DNA of 64,000 nt from Nemopilema nomurai (lineage: Eukaryota; Cnidaria; Scyphozoa; Rhizostomeae; Rhizostomatidae): positions 398,966-462,965 of the forward strand of contig ML133409.1 of NCBI GenBank assembly GCA_003864495.1. Direction: 5' to 3'. The notes under the pieces are model-generated. The model did not search any database. It had not been told where the DNA came from and saw nothing but the letters and a program-made list of their open reading frames with translations. The position numbers and the translations under genes are program-made. Positions 1-10,023 of this stretch are shown piece by piece. The stretch's first letter is position 1. The number at the start of each line of letters is the position of its first letter.

Positions 1-139
1 TTTTTCAGAAAAGTTAAGTTTCCCTCATCGCAAAGTGTTTGTCTCAAAACACTATCGGTCAGGTAGGGACAGGGCTCTTAGGGCAAGTTTTATCTACCCA
101 TTTCTGATTAAAGTTCTAGGTAAAATAAATATTACACGA
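1..139. repeat. Duplicate of 9390-9528 ending at an assembly gap
   Basis: These 139 bases match 9390-9528 in the same orientation, with one visible difference (tccctc here, tctctc at the second copy). The match stops exactly where the single N at 140 begins; the other copy continues without interruption. The second copy lies in an intron near the 3' end of the VWDE-like gene. So the contig ending here probably reads into the same locus as 8145-9769, either as an unmerged duplicate or haplotig or as a recent tandem copy. No coding potential is visible in this stretch. Confidence 0.9.
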
Positions 140-140
140 N
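140..140. other. Assembly gap (single N) inside an exon
   Basis: One N interrupts the sequence. To its right, on the minus strand, an open EGF-domain exon is cut off after the residues VCPCG. To its left lies intron-like sequence that duplicates 9390-9528. The N therefore marks a join of unknown true length, not a single ambiguous base. Confidence 0.85.
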
Positions 141-3100
141 CGCCACAAGGACATACAGTTGCATTAATAGCCAGCTCAAGGCTCGCCTTCTTCCCACAAC
201 GATCTATTGCTATCACTGTAAAATGGCCCAATCCAGTTTGTTTTGGAGTCCAATTGAATAGTCCATCAATCGTCAAATTGACCTGTTTGTAGTTTTCTTT
301 AAGCCTGTATTCCACAGTTTGGTTTTCAGGATCAAGTGCCTGAATTTGCAGCTTGAATTCATAATGCGCAAAGGCCACCCAGGTCGGTTTGGTAAGGAAC
401 ACAGGAGCTGAGTGAACTATTCATTAAGAAAAAAAAATTAAAAATACAAAGCGAAAAATAATTATTGCAAAATTATTATTTCTAGAAAATCACCACAAAC
501 ATAAAGGTAAAGTACACAAAGTTTGTTCGGCCTGTTTTAGGTTTGGGTTATTTTCAACGTGTCAACATGGACTACTGGGAAAAAAGGAGCAGAAGAAAGC
601 GAATAAAAAAAGAAGAAGAAAAAGATGAAGAAGGAAAAGAAGAAGAGGAGGAAGAGGAAGAAGAGGAAGCAGAATAAGAAGAGGAAGAAGAAGAAGAGTA
701 AGAACAGGAATGAGAAGAAGAAGAAAATGAGGAGAAGAAGAAGGAAAATGATAAGAAGAGGAAGAAGGAAAAGAAGAGGAGGAGGAAGAGGAAGAAGAGG
801 AAGCAGAATAAGAAGTGGAAGAAGAAGAAGGGGAAGAAGAAGGAAAATGATAAGAAGAGGAAGAAGGAAAAGAAGAAGAGGAGGAAGAGGAAGAAGAGGA
901 AGCAGAATAAGAAGAGGAAGAAGAAGAAGAGTAAGAACAGGAATGAAAAGAAGAAGAAAATGAGGAGAAGAAGAAGGAAAATGATAAGAAGAAGACGAAG
1001 GAAAAGAAGAGGAGGAGGAAGAGGAAGAAGAGGGAGCAGAATAAGAAGTGGAAGAAGAAGAAGGGGAAGAAGAAGGAAAATGATAAGAAGAAGAAAATGA
1101 GGAGAAGAAGAAGGAAAATGATAAGAAGAGGAAGAAGGAAAAGAAGAAGAGGAGGAAGAGGAAGAAGAAGAAGCAGAATAAGAAGAGGAAGAAGTAGAAG
1201 AGGAAGAAGAAGGAGAATGATAAGAAGAAGAAGAAGAAGGAAAAAAAGAAGAAGAAGCACGTGCGTTGTCAGAAAGTGAAATTCTCTCTGTCAATTCATT
1301 ATAATTGTCATTGAGATTTGTATTCTGAACGAATGGTCACCCTGCTTCCTCTTCCCAACGTCCATCACCATAGCTTTAGCATGAATTCCACCCTCCTAAT
1401 TTTTTTCTAAAATTTGATAATCAATGAGAATCTTTGAACTGTTTATTTCAAGCGGTTGGTATTTCTTTTGTCAAATTTTAGTTCTAAAGAGGCATCTTTA
1501 GTCAATCTAGAAGGCACAATTTTCTTTTGCGACTGACCAAACCACAATCAATCCTTTTATGTCACTAAACCTGATTTCTCGTCATCCCGGATTAAATTTT
1601 GTGGCGCCGTCCCTACTTTTTCAATAATCTTGCTAGATGGCATGCCAGTCAAAAAGATGGATTGGACCTTTAAATACCAATATATTCCTCCTCTCGTTTG
1701 GCATGCCATGACGTAACCGTAGGCCATAATTGGATAAATTACCGATAAGACATCAATGTGACATGACATAACATAAATCAAACAAAAAAGAATGTTCCCA
1801 TAAGCAAATAAAAAACTCACGCTTTCGGGTTGAAAACTGATATTCATTTTCCACTGGATCACAAATTCCACAATAGTTCTGAGGATTAGTCTCCTCCTTG
1901 TTAAAGCAATATCCGTTGATCAGGCAAGTATTTTCCTGCAATTGGAAAAGCAACACTGCAACCTCCATTGCTGCATTAGGTTCATACCAGCCCGCTCCTG
2001 AATATCTACATTCTGGTAATTTTGCGTAGCTTTAATAACCAGCAACATTGTAAGCAAGTGTAACAAGCTAGCGATGCATTGAACAACTAAAGCAAAATTG
2101 AAGAACACTGACCTTTTTGTAGCATGTCTCGTTCAAGCCGCAGTTGATGCACTTCGAATCGTACACAACGTGCAATGACTGGACTCTGCTGTAGTTTTTC
2201 GCTTCGTTGGCTATGGATATGTAGACAGCAGCAACCGCGAGGCCTTTCTCCCCACTTCCATACTTGTCTGTGTTCGTTGGCAGCACATCCATTTCGCATG
2301 AAACTTCGCCAAAACTCAACAGAAATCCCTGGCTCTCCTCTGCTTTGCCAGACTTCAAGTACTCTCTACCTTGAGGCTTGACAAAAGAATATGTCTGATA
2401 TAAAGGGTGTTAATCGTCATTTATAAACGAAGAAACTAAGAAAGAAGAAGAAAAGATAATTTTTTAAATTTCTCTCTTTTCATAAGAGAGAAAATAATCT
2501 AAGTATAAAGTAATATTTGATCAGGTTTCTAGCAAAGATATAAATTTTTGTGGTAATTCACTAAAATACCAAAGGCAACCTCAGGAGTCGAAAATCAAAA
2601 AATCGAGGGGGGTTTATTCGAAGGGGGCTTTATCGAGGGGGGGGGCAATTCGAGGATTTACGATGCTTAAAAGTACTTTTTTCGTCCGACATTCCCCGGA
2701 GTATGCAAACGTCGGAAGATAACCAAAAACTGACTGCATAAATAGCCAGATGCGGATTGAAAACACTAGAGGGTGATAAGCAGAGCGCGTAATTGGTTAT
2801 AATTGACCAATCTGCGTTACTTAACACCTAACTTTAGAAGAGCCCAAGGGAAAAGACGAACTGTTTCTGTCTACAAAGAACTTTCCAGGGATTTTCCATT
2901 GAAATATAGACAGACTCCAAAACACCTAGGTGAAAGGACGACCTAGTTTGCCCAATTATACGAAAATTGTCGTCACTGTATGTTTTGGCGCATTCTGGAT
3001 TCTCTAAAAGATATTGTCCTATAGCCGAATCACAATTAATTTGGGCATTGCATCTTTTACAATTTCGACGCGACCGCTCTCTTTCTGCAGACGTTTTGGT

Positions 3101-6051
3101 CCTTATGCTCGTGAGAACATGCTGCTTTTTCTATCTTCCAGTCTTTGAGTCAGTTTTTGGTTATCTTCCGACGTTTGCATACTCTGAGGAGTTTCGGACG
3201 AAAAAAATACTTTTAAGTATGCGAAAACTGGTTCCGCTTTCTTCTAGCGATTGTGAACTTTATATTTGTAAGATTAGAAATGGCTGATCGTGCTACCCAT
3301 GCTAACCAAACAAGGATATAAAAGCCTTTTCAGATACCTCTGCATGTTGCATCTTGCATTTGAGATTCGAAGAATCAACAAAGTTATAGCCGGATACTCT
3401 AGTAGCGGTGCAGTCGCGCTTCCTCATGTCACACAGTCCGTCCAGACGTTGGGGCCACTTTGTGACAACAATTAATTGCTACTTTGTTACAATCATTGGA
3501 AGATTCTTTGTGACACTCAATAGGCAATTTTGGCTTCAACACCATCTCTTCTGTATTAGGCCTTTTGTCACTAGGTAGAGAGTCTCTCTGAATTTGGAAA
3601 GAAATGATTGTAGATTCATACTTCCAGCTTCGGTGAACTGAGTAGGTGCAATGGAGCCATGCCGACCTGACACCACTTGTCCATCGCTTCCTGTCATCTC
3701 ATTCGCCTTATTTCGATCGAACGTTCGACACAGACCTTGTGTGCATTTGAAGTCGTCACTCACAACCTGAACCTGTATATTAGCGTACCAAACATTGCCG
3801 TGCCACTGAAGCATGTCGACGCGGACAAATGCTCCAGAAGGAAATGAAATCTAGAAAATGATGCTTCCAAAGTTGATAGAATTGTACAATGCTCGAAAAG
3901 GGAGGCGGAAATACTGTCAGACTTCTTTGACAAGAAAGGCACCCTTAATACTTGCCCATGTAGCGAAGTATTGTATTGTGATACTAATTTTTTTATTTTT
4001 AAATGGCTTTACGTTCAACCTTGGCTGAAAAGATTCATTCTTTATAATTTTATTTCGACCTTACAATTGTTTGCAAGATTGGTAAGAGTGCTTTCAATTT
4101 GTGCTGTAACCAATTTCTCACTTTCGTCGCATAAAATGTGTCCGTTTCAAGCTCCACGTGTTAGGCCAATCAATGAAAGCATTGAGGTGTGAATCGTCAC
4201 GCAATCTTTATTTATGTCTCCTGAGTGACAAACTTGAGTAAATGTCAATGATAGCACATTATTCTATATTTCTCACAACCATCGGAAGTAGTGATTAATT
4301 ATCTCACGATCTTTCCTAGCCATTTTTCTTGAAAACTAGTTGACAAGAAAATCAAAGTCAATATTTTCCAAGAGCCTGTACTGCTGCCTCGATATACTTG
4401 ACATTTTAATGCTTAATGACTTTATCCACCACTGTGGTGACATTTTAATCGTTTTGTCTTTAGTTCTTGTGCTTAAAACTGACTCATACATCAATATGTT
4501 TATCTGATTATTGTTGCATTGCTGTGACGAATGAATATTAATATGTTTTCGTGTTGACTGTACCTCAAAACTCTATCCGTTACTATTTCTTTGTAGCCTC
4601 GTGTCCGGATGTGGCTGCACTGTGCTTGCAAAACGGGCTCTTGGGATTTTGTCACTGCACATGTCGATTACAATTACGTCATCGCCTTCCCTCGCAGCTA
4701 TGCCGCAGTTGCATGATACGCTGGCGCACTTCCATGTTCGAACATGCACCTAATTTTGGGATGAAAATGTGAATTTTATGCGTGCTATGTATGTTGAATA
4801 CTTGTAATTCACCAAATCGACGTTTCAGAACCCCTGCAGGGCCAGATAGTTTTCACTGAAGTTTTGCAACATGAGAATGCATTTGTAAAATCATTCAAAT
4901 AGCACTACAAAGGCCGTGAAATAACGAGAATCAAAGCGATAATTGTCTACTACTACTACTTTTACGACATCTACTCTGGTCAATTACTGTCAATCTAGAC
5001 TTTTCAAGCGTAGGCCGTGAAATTCACGCTATTCTCACTGAACTACAATTTAAAATTGCATGTACCTAAAATTTTCGACAAGTGCTATTAACGAGAACGT
5101 AGTCCCCAAATTGATAATGATGGTAGAAATGGAATTAAAAAGGTTAAACCTACTTCCTAAAGTTGAAAGATAAAATCATTCTATGGAAACAGAAACACCT
5201 GAAATAGATAACACTTTCATTTTGATACCAGGATTATGACGTAAATGGAGCATTTATAAGTTTCTCCTGGCTCAAAGACAGGACGTGACCTACAATTTGT
5301 CGAAGGTGGTGATGTGTGGGTCCCCTGTGGTCGAGCATCTCTCTGTGCCAACATCCACTGACGTAATCTATAAGTAATCCAAATCTAAAGTTAAGAATTA
5401 TCTGAGAAAAATCAAACTAATCACTGACTGTCAAATTGATGCTTTTGCAAATTAATGTCGAGGTTGGCGCGGAACCCTGGCTTGTTGCTCTCTGACTTGG
5501 AACCGATTTTGTTTGCATTTCATCAGACCAGGGAAAATATATCTGCAGTCTAAAGTTTGTTCACTTGAACCTTTTGTAGCATTCTGATTTACTGGGAATA
5601 TTTCAAATTATGGTCAGGTGATGTTTGTGTCATAATCAAAACTTAATTAAAGAACTGGAGAGTTTGTGTCCTGTCATTATAGAAGAGATGTCTTTTCGAT
5701 AGTTTGTAAGGAAAATTCATATACCTTCAAATCGGGGATCCGTTTATGAAGGTTCCAATCAACGGGATCGATGTGTTCAAAGACGTGAAACTTGACGTGC
5801 ATTGTATGGTCACCATCATCGACAAAGTCTCTCAAGGCCACCACTTGCAGTTCCATTGTTTGGTTCGCTTTTCCTGGATCGAACCGCACCAAGCAGACAC
5901 CGACTAACGTGTCCGATTCGGTTTGTCCGATTTCAACCACTACAAAACACTCGTGAAACTTTTCGCAGATAATTGGAACGGTGTTTCTGATTGCTAGCTT
6001 GAGTGGTGCTCCACCTTCCGAAAGCCGAAATTTCAGTTGCTCTGGGTAAAC
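141..6051 (-). CDS. VWDE: VWDE-like protein (von Willebrand D and EGF), N-terminal and middle exons, broken by gap
   Basis: Extracellular protein of the VWDE family. Minus-strand exons: 6051-5725, 5367-5294, 4749-about 4584, 3850-3622, 3550-3483, 2376-2113, 1935-1821 and 416-141. The first exon holds the Calx-like region (DFVDDGDHTM). A VWD domain follows: CSTTGDPHITTFD, then SVSCNCGIAAREGDDV, then GLCRTFDRNKANEM. A Cys-rich segment of the form C-L-I-N-G-Y-C...NPQNYCGICDP comes next, then a beta-rich domain ending in VCPC, the start of an EGF. Phases agree from 3850 to 141. A short exon is missing between 5294 and 4749, and the 4584/3850 junction is unresolved. The N-terminal region and signal peptide usual for VWDE are not seen upstream. 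The rest of the EGF, the TM segment and the tail are at 9769-8145, on the wrong side of this block. The family assignment is firm; the physiological role is unknown. Confidence 0.8.
577..1258. repeat. Polypurine/polypyrimidine tract, about 680 bp
   Basis: The plus strand is almost wholly A and G, made of GAA, GGA and GAGGAA units with rare T or C. The phrase AGAAGGAAAATGATAAGAAG recurs near 740, 839, 975, 1073 and 1108, so there is a loose higher-order unit of about 35-135 bp. It lies in the intron between the 1935-1821 and 416-141 exons of the VWDE-like gene. Long open frames here (poly-Ser/Leu on one strand, Lys/Arg/Glu on the other) are composition artefacts. Such strand-asymmetric tracts can form triplex DNA and are hard to assemble. 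Confidence 0.95.
2663..3253. mobile_element. Foldback/MITE-like element, copy A
   Basis: The left arm (about 2663-2877) is nearly identical to 13028-13240. The right end (about 3150-3253) is its inverted counterpart, reading CTTCCGACGTTTGCATACTC then GGTTCCGCTTTCTTCTAG. The extreme left terminus present in copy B is missing, so this copy is truncated. There is no transposase frame. It lies in a VWDE-like intron. Confidence 0.8.
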
Positions 6052-6448
6052 CTCAAAAGATATCGAGAAACTACTTCGAGTAAGCTATTCTCCAAGGTTG
6101 ATTCATTAATTGAAAATTTAGTTGTAACGTAAGAATGATATTTGATTTATAATGTATATATATAATAAAATGTCGTCGATAGCGCAAATATAACGAAAAT
6201 GGAATCATATTTTCAAGCAATTGAAAGTCCTTTGTAAAAAATGGAATCATATTTCTGATCCTTGTTTTGACTCACTCCTTGAAGCAAATAATACCAGATA
6301 TGCTGACAATAGTTTATTTATTTCTAAAATTCCTTTACTCTTGAATTTTACAATGCATGATCAGTGTCATTTTAGAGGAGATTATTAATTATGTAATTTA
6401 CACGAGTCAAGACGTCTTGAAGGGGTACTCCTTTTGAACGAGCAATGG

Positions 6449-6749
6449 TTAGTCCTGAATGTCTATCATGTGGTTGGAAAGAGCTTGGTTAAATTGCTCC
6501 ATACTCTGTCTTAACAAGACACCCTCGATAGAATATCGCGAGCAATAGCAAACAATGCCACCTATCATTATAGCGATTAAAAGTCAGGGTGTAATGATCC
6601 AAGCGCGCAAAAATGGCGTAGAAGTAAGAATTTGTGGCATCAGAGTATTTAGAAACTTGTCACAATTCGTTATTCGTACCTGTTTGCGTGGAAGTGACGA
6701 CATTGAAAAGCAGGCTAGATAAAAGCACAAGAATGCGGTAGTACTGCAT
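6449..6749 (-). CDS. Possible small secreted peptide, two exons
   Basis: Exon 1 (6749-6680) starts ATG and encodes a good signal peptide: MQYYRI, a Leu/Phe-rich core (VLLSSLLFNVV), then TSTQT. It ends at a GTACGA donor in phase 1. Exon 2 (6561-6449) follows an ATAG acceptor, keeps the frame, adds about 37 residues including a CYC motif and stops at TAA. The product would be 60 aa, with about 37 mature residues. A minus-strand AATAAA lies downstream near 6320, as expected for a short transcript. No family is recognised. Alternatively, exon 1 could be the signal-peptide exon of the adjacent VWDE-like gene, but it does not match the phase of the 6051 exon directly. Confidence 0.35.
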
Positions 6750-8144
6750 TGCCAAGTCTTTGCACCGATTCTGTGCTTGTTCATGTGTACAGATATTTAA
6801 ATCAAAGCTCGAGAATGATTGGGATGGCATAGGGTCTTGTTTAAACGCAAAATTGTTTAAAACAGATGCCAAAACTATTTACACAATGCCTTGCTTTGGA
6901 AGTGGAAAAGTCTTCTAGAGCAGATGATGGGAAATATGCACTTAATGAGAAACGCATCTGACTTCCTTATCAAACAAAGAAAACGATTTCCATGATGCTA
7001 ATGGAATTGGATTTATGAACATGCTTGAAAATAAACGTTGCATAAATGTTCATGCTAAAAATATTGACGATCTTCAGTATGCAAATATTCTGGTATGTTG
7101 TTCTGTACGTTTAAATAACTTTTTCTGCATTCTGTAAAATTAAAAATACTCTGTATTTTCCATCACTCCTTTTAAGCAGTATTTCAAATTTTTCAAACAA
7201 TAATTCCAGCCATCTATCTAGTTTTACTAAGAAAACTGTGCAAAAATCAGTCGAAAAAAAAAAATGTTGAATGAACATTTGGTGTTCACCAAAATTCGCA
7301 GTGATTTAGTAAGAAATGTTTAGCTAAGGCTAACATGATAATGGTGAAATCATCAGAATGCTTGTTATGATTAATTCTCGCGTAAATTAGAATGCCTAAA
7401 TTGTGGGAACATGGTAATAGTTGCTAAGTAGATTTACTAACAATCGCGTTGGAACAGAAAATTCTGCATTGCACTTTCAGTGCAATCATAACTAATAAAT
7501 ATCCGTAATTAAACGCTGCAAGAAAATATTTGAAAAAAATTGAATCAACATCACATTGGTTTCTTTGCTCAACGAAAACTCAAACAACAAATATAAGATC
7601 CTGCATTATTTTGCAAACATACCGGAGAATTTCATTATGATTTTGCTCCTTATTTTTGTAAAATAATACCCAATTCAGCACCACTGGACAAAATTGAATA
7701 AAAGATTCGCATTTAAAATTCCTTTTTTCATTTAGTTAATGTAGCGCTAGGTAGCAATTTTCAATATTTGAAGCTTGTTTTCTAGTTCAATACTTGAATA
7801 TTTGTATTTAAAAAAATTCCTTTTTTCATTTAGTTAATGTAGCGCTAGGTAGCAATTTTCAATATTTGAAGCTTGTTTTCTAGTTCAATACTTGAATATT
7901 TGTATTTAAAAAAGTCAACATTTATAAATGGGAATCTTTGAGATGATAAGTAGAGTCGTAGCACAGTGATTTCTCTAAGTTGACATGTCCTGCATGTACT
8001 GTCACACTTGTTTGGACCTTTCGCTTGAGAACGAAAGCAGGCATAATGATCATAATTTTGATGTCTAGAATTGACAATCATGGCGTTTATGCAGTTGAGG
8101 TATTATCAACTTTGTCTCTGAAAGTGCCGAGTCGTGGTGGGTTT
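6750..8144. other. Non-coding stretch with a tandem duplication
   Basis: No exon with credible splice sites and family similarity was found on either strand. The only structure seen is the 98-bp perfect tandem duplication at 7715-7912. As the segment lies between two wrongly ordered parts of one gene, it may contain an unmarked join. Confidence 0.5.
7715..7912. repeat. 98-bp perfect tandem duplication
   Basis: Two adjacent copies of a 98-bp unit starting AATTCCTTTTTTCATTTAG and ending TTTGTATTTAAAA appear identical base for base. The unit is not low-complexity, so this is either a very recent duplication or an uncollapsed overlap between reads or contigs. Confidence 0.95.
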
Positions 8145-9769
8145 TCAGGTTAATGTAGCTGTGCTTGCATACATGTCATTCTCGAAAACCCTTGCCTTGC
8201 CAGCTTTTCTGCTGTAAGCGACACTTGTTCCATCTTCGTCTTTCTCAGCTTTGCCATTTCTGGACTTTGTTCGAAGGTAATATACTAACAGTATCACAGC
8301 AAGGATTAAAACAGCTGCTATCGTTGCAGGGATGATAATTATCGCCGTATTTGATTCATCCGCAGAAAACTTTCTCGGCTTGGCAGCTTAACAAAATAAT
8401 GAAAGAGAAAATAATTGATATAAGGTTTGTAGCTTAATATTTTTGGAATTTAGAGAAATCTTGCCGTGGTATCAAGCATTCATTCAATAGGTGCCTGTTC
8501 AGAAAACTTCTAGCTTTGAATTTAACGTGAATTTTCAAAACAAAATTATGCAAGTTCTCTGTTATCAATTAATCTTTACATTGAAATGATATCAGCCAAT
8601 AGTACATGTTTATTATCAAAATTGGCATACACTTATCAATATTCCTATAAACATTTAAAGTTATAAGGTTTAAAATCATGACCAATTTACAATTTATTAC
8701 CTCACGCAATATTTCATTAGTAGCTTAGATTAATAAACTGTTTTCTTTCAAAGCGCCAGATTTATGCAAATAATGAAATAAGAAATATTAGCTAATATTT
8801 TAATTGTGCTTCGATGAAGTCGTTTCTTGGTGCTTTGGTTGTTGAAAGCAGCAAAAAAGGTAAAGACACTTCAAATGATCATCAATAACAGAGCAGCCTT
8901 GTTAACATGAAAAGTTGCCAATTCCACATCACTCTGAGATAAAAATTTCAGGACCTTATTTCAGGGGAGCAGTTCCTTAAACTTTCCTCAAGAGTACCCT
9001 TGCAAAAATTTAAAAGTGGGGTGTGATTCCAGAAAACTACTTCTTGTATTGCGTTTCAGGAAAAAACGCCCCTAGAGTATCCATTATTCCGACTTTCGTT
9101 TTACGACGGAGGGACAATATTGAGTTTAAAGAACAAATTTGATACTTGACAGAACGCTTTACGACGTAAGGAGAATACAGAGTCGAAGAGAAAATTTGAT
9201 ACTCATTAAAAAGTCTAATAGACAATTGCATTATCTTTACTTACCGTAACTGCAAGCTTTTCCTGGCAGAGTTTCAGAACACCTAAAAGTAATAAAGTAA
9301 CATTTAGCTTATTTTGAAAAGCAATATAAAAACTTTAGTTTCAACTCAGTTGTATCCATGTCCTTTTGTAAAAGGTTTAGGTATAACCCTTTTTCAGAAA
9401 AGTTAAGTTTCTCTCATCGCAAAGTGTTTGTCTCAAAACACTATCGGTCAGGTAGGGACAGGGCTCTTAGGGCAAGTTTTATCTACCCATTTCTGATTAA
9501 AGTTCTAGGTAAAATAAATATTACACGAGACTTGTAAAATAGATTAACAAAGTTTCATCAGCCCCACCGCTTTGTAATGAATTATCTATTACGAAATGTA
9601 CTTTCTCTCTTCTCCTTCTGCAATCAAAAGGAGTCTACTTATTCTATGTTCCTATATGCTGTTATATAACTATTTCTTATACTCACGTTGGCCCAGTGCA
9701 CCCTTCAATGCAGTTGCATGTGACGTCATTTCCTGTACCACCATAAACAACCTCGCACACTTGTCGTTC
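8145..9769 (-). CDS. VWDE: VWDE-like protein, C-terminal exons (EGF, transmembrane segment, tail)
   Basis: Minus-strand exons: 9769-9687 (cut by the N at 9770), 9282-9245 and 8386-8145, with phases 2, 1 and stop. They encode the second half of an EGF (VCEVVYGGTGNDVTCNC, then EGCTGPTC), a short linker (CSETLPGKACSY), a hydrophobic helix (AIIIIPATIAAVLILAVILL, then VYY) and a basic cytoplasmic tail ending ATLT and TGA. The EGF lacks its first cysteines, and these sit at the end of the exon cut at 141. Joining the two with two missing bases (mod 3) restores an uninterrupted frame and normal EGF spacing. I infer that these are the 3' exons of the gene at 141-6051, displaced by the assembly, or a second copy of them. 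The product would be a single-pass type I membrane protein. Confidence 0.75.
9390..9528. repeat. Second copy of the segment at 1-139
   Basis: Matches 1-139 with one substitution. It is located in the intron between the 9769-9687 and 9282-9245 exons of the VWDE-like gene. Confidence 0.9.
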
Positions 9770-9770
9770 N
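9770..9770. other. Assembly gap (single N) inside an exon
   Basis: One N follows the EGF-encoding exon part at 9687-9769 (read on the minus strand). To its right the sequence does not continue the EGF frame, so the exon is broken here. This is the counterpart of the break at 140. Confidence 0.8.
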
Positions 9771-10023
9771 AATGGCAGAGCTTATTACCTGACTACGTAA
9801 AGCAAGAGCTAAAGTGAGTAAGCAAATAAACAAATAAATTCAAATGATGATCCTACATTAGAGGTATTCCAAAATTCGTGAGATACCATTTCAGCAATGT
9901 TTAGTTTGAAAGCTTGCCTTCTCCACAAGCTCACATGTAGCAAGGGGAGGAGGGAGAGAGACGCAGGGGATAACAAGGTGGCAAATATGTTTCTGGCTGA
10001 TTGAAGATGACGTTCAGAACATC

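Noticed and set aside
562..1294. Long open frames of poly-Ser/Leu/Phe or Lys/Arg/Glu
   Set aside because: They are artefacts of the polypurine tract, open in several frames on both strands and lying in an intron.
2967..3475. Plus-strand open frames of 106 and 61 codons
   Set aside because: The first lies in foldback copy A and has a relative in copy B; the second runs opposite the 3550-3483 exon. Neither has splice sites or similarity.
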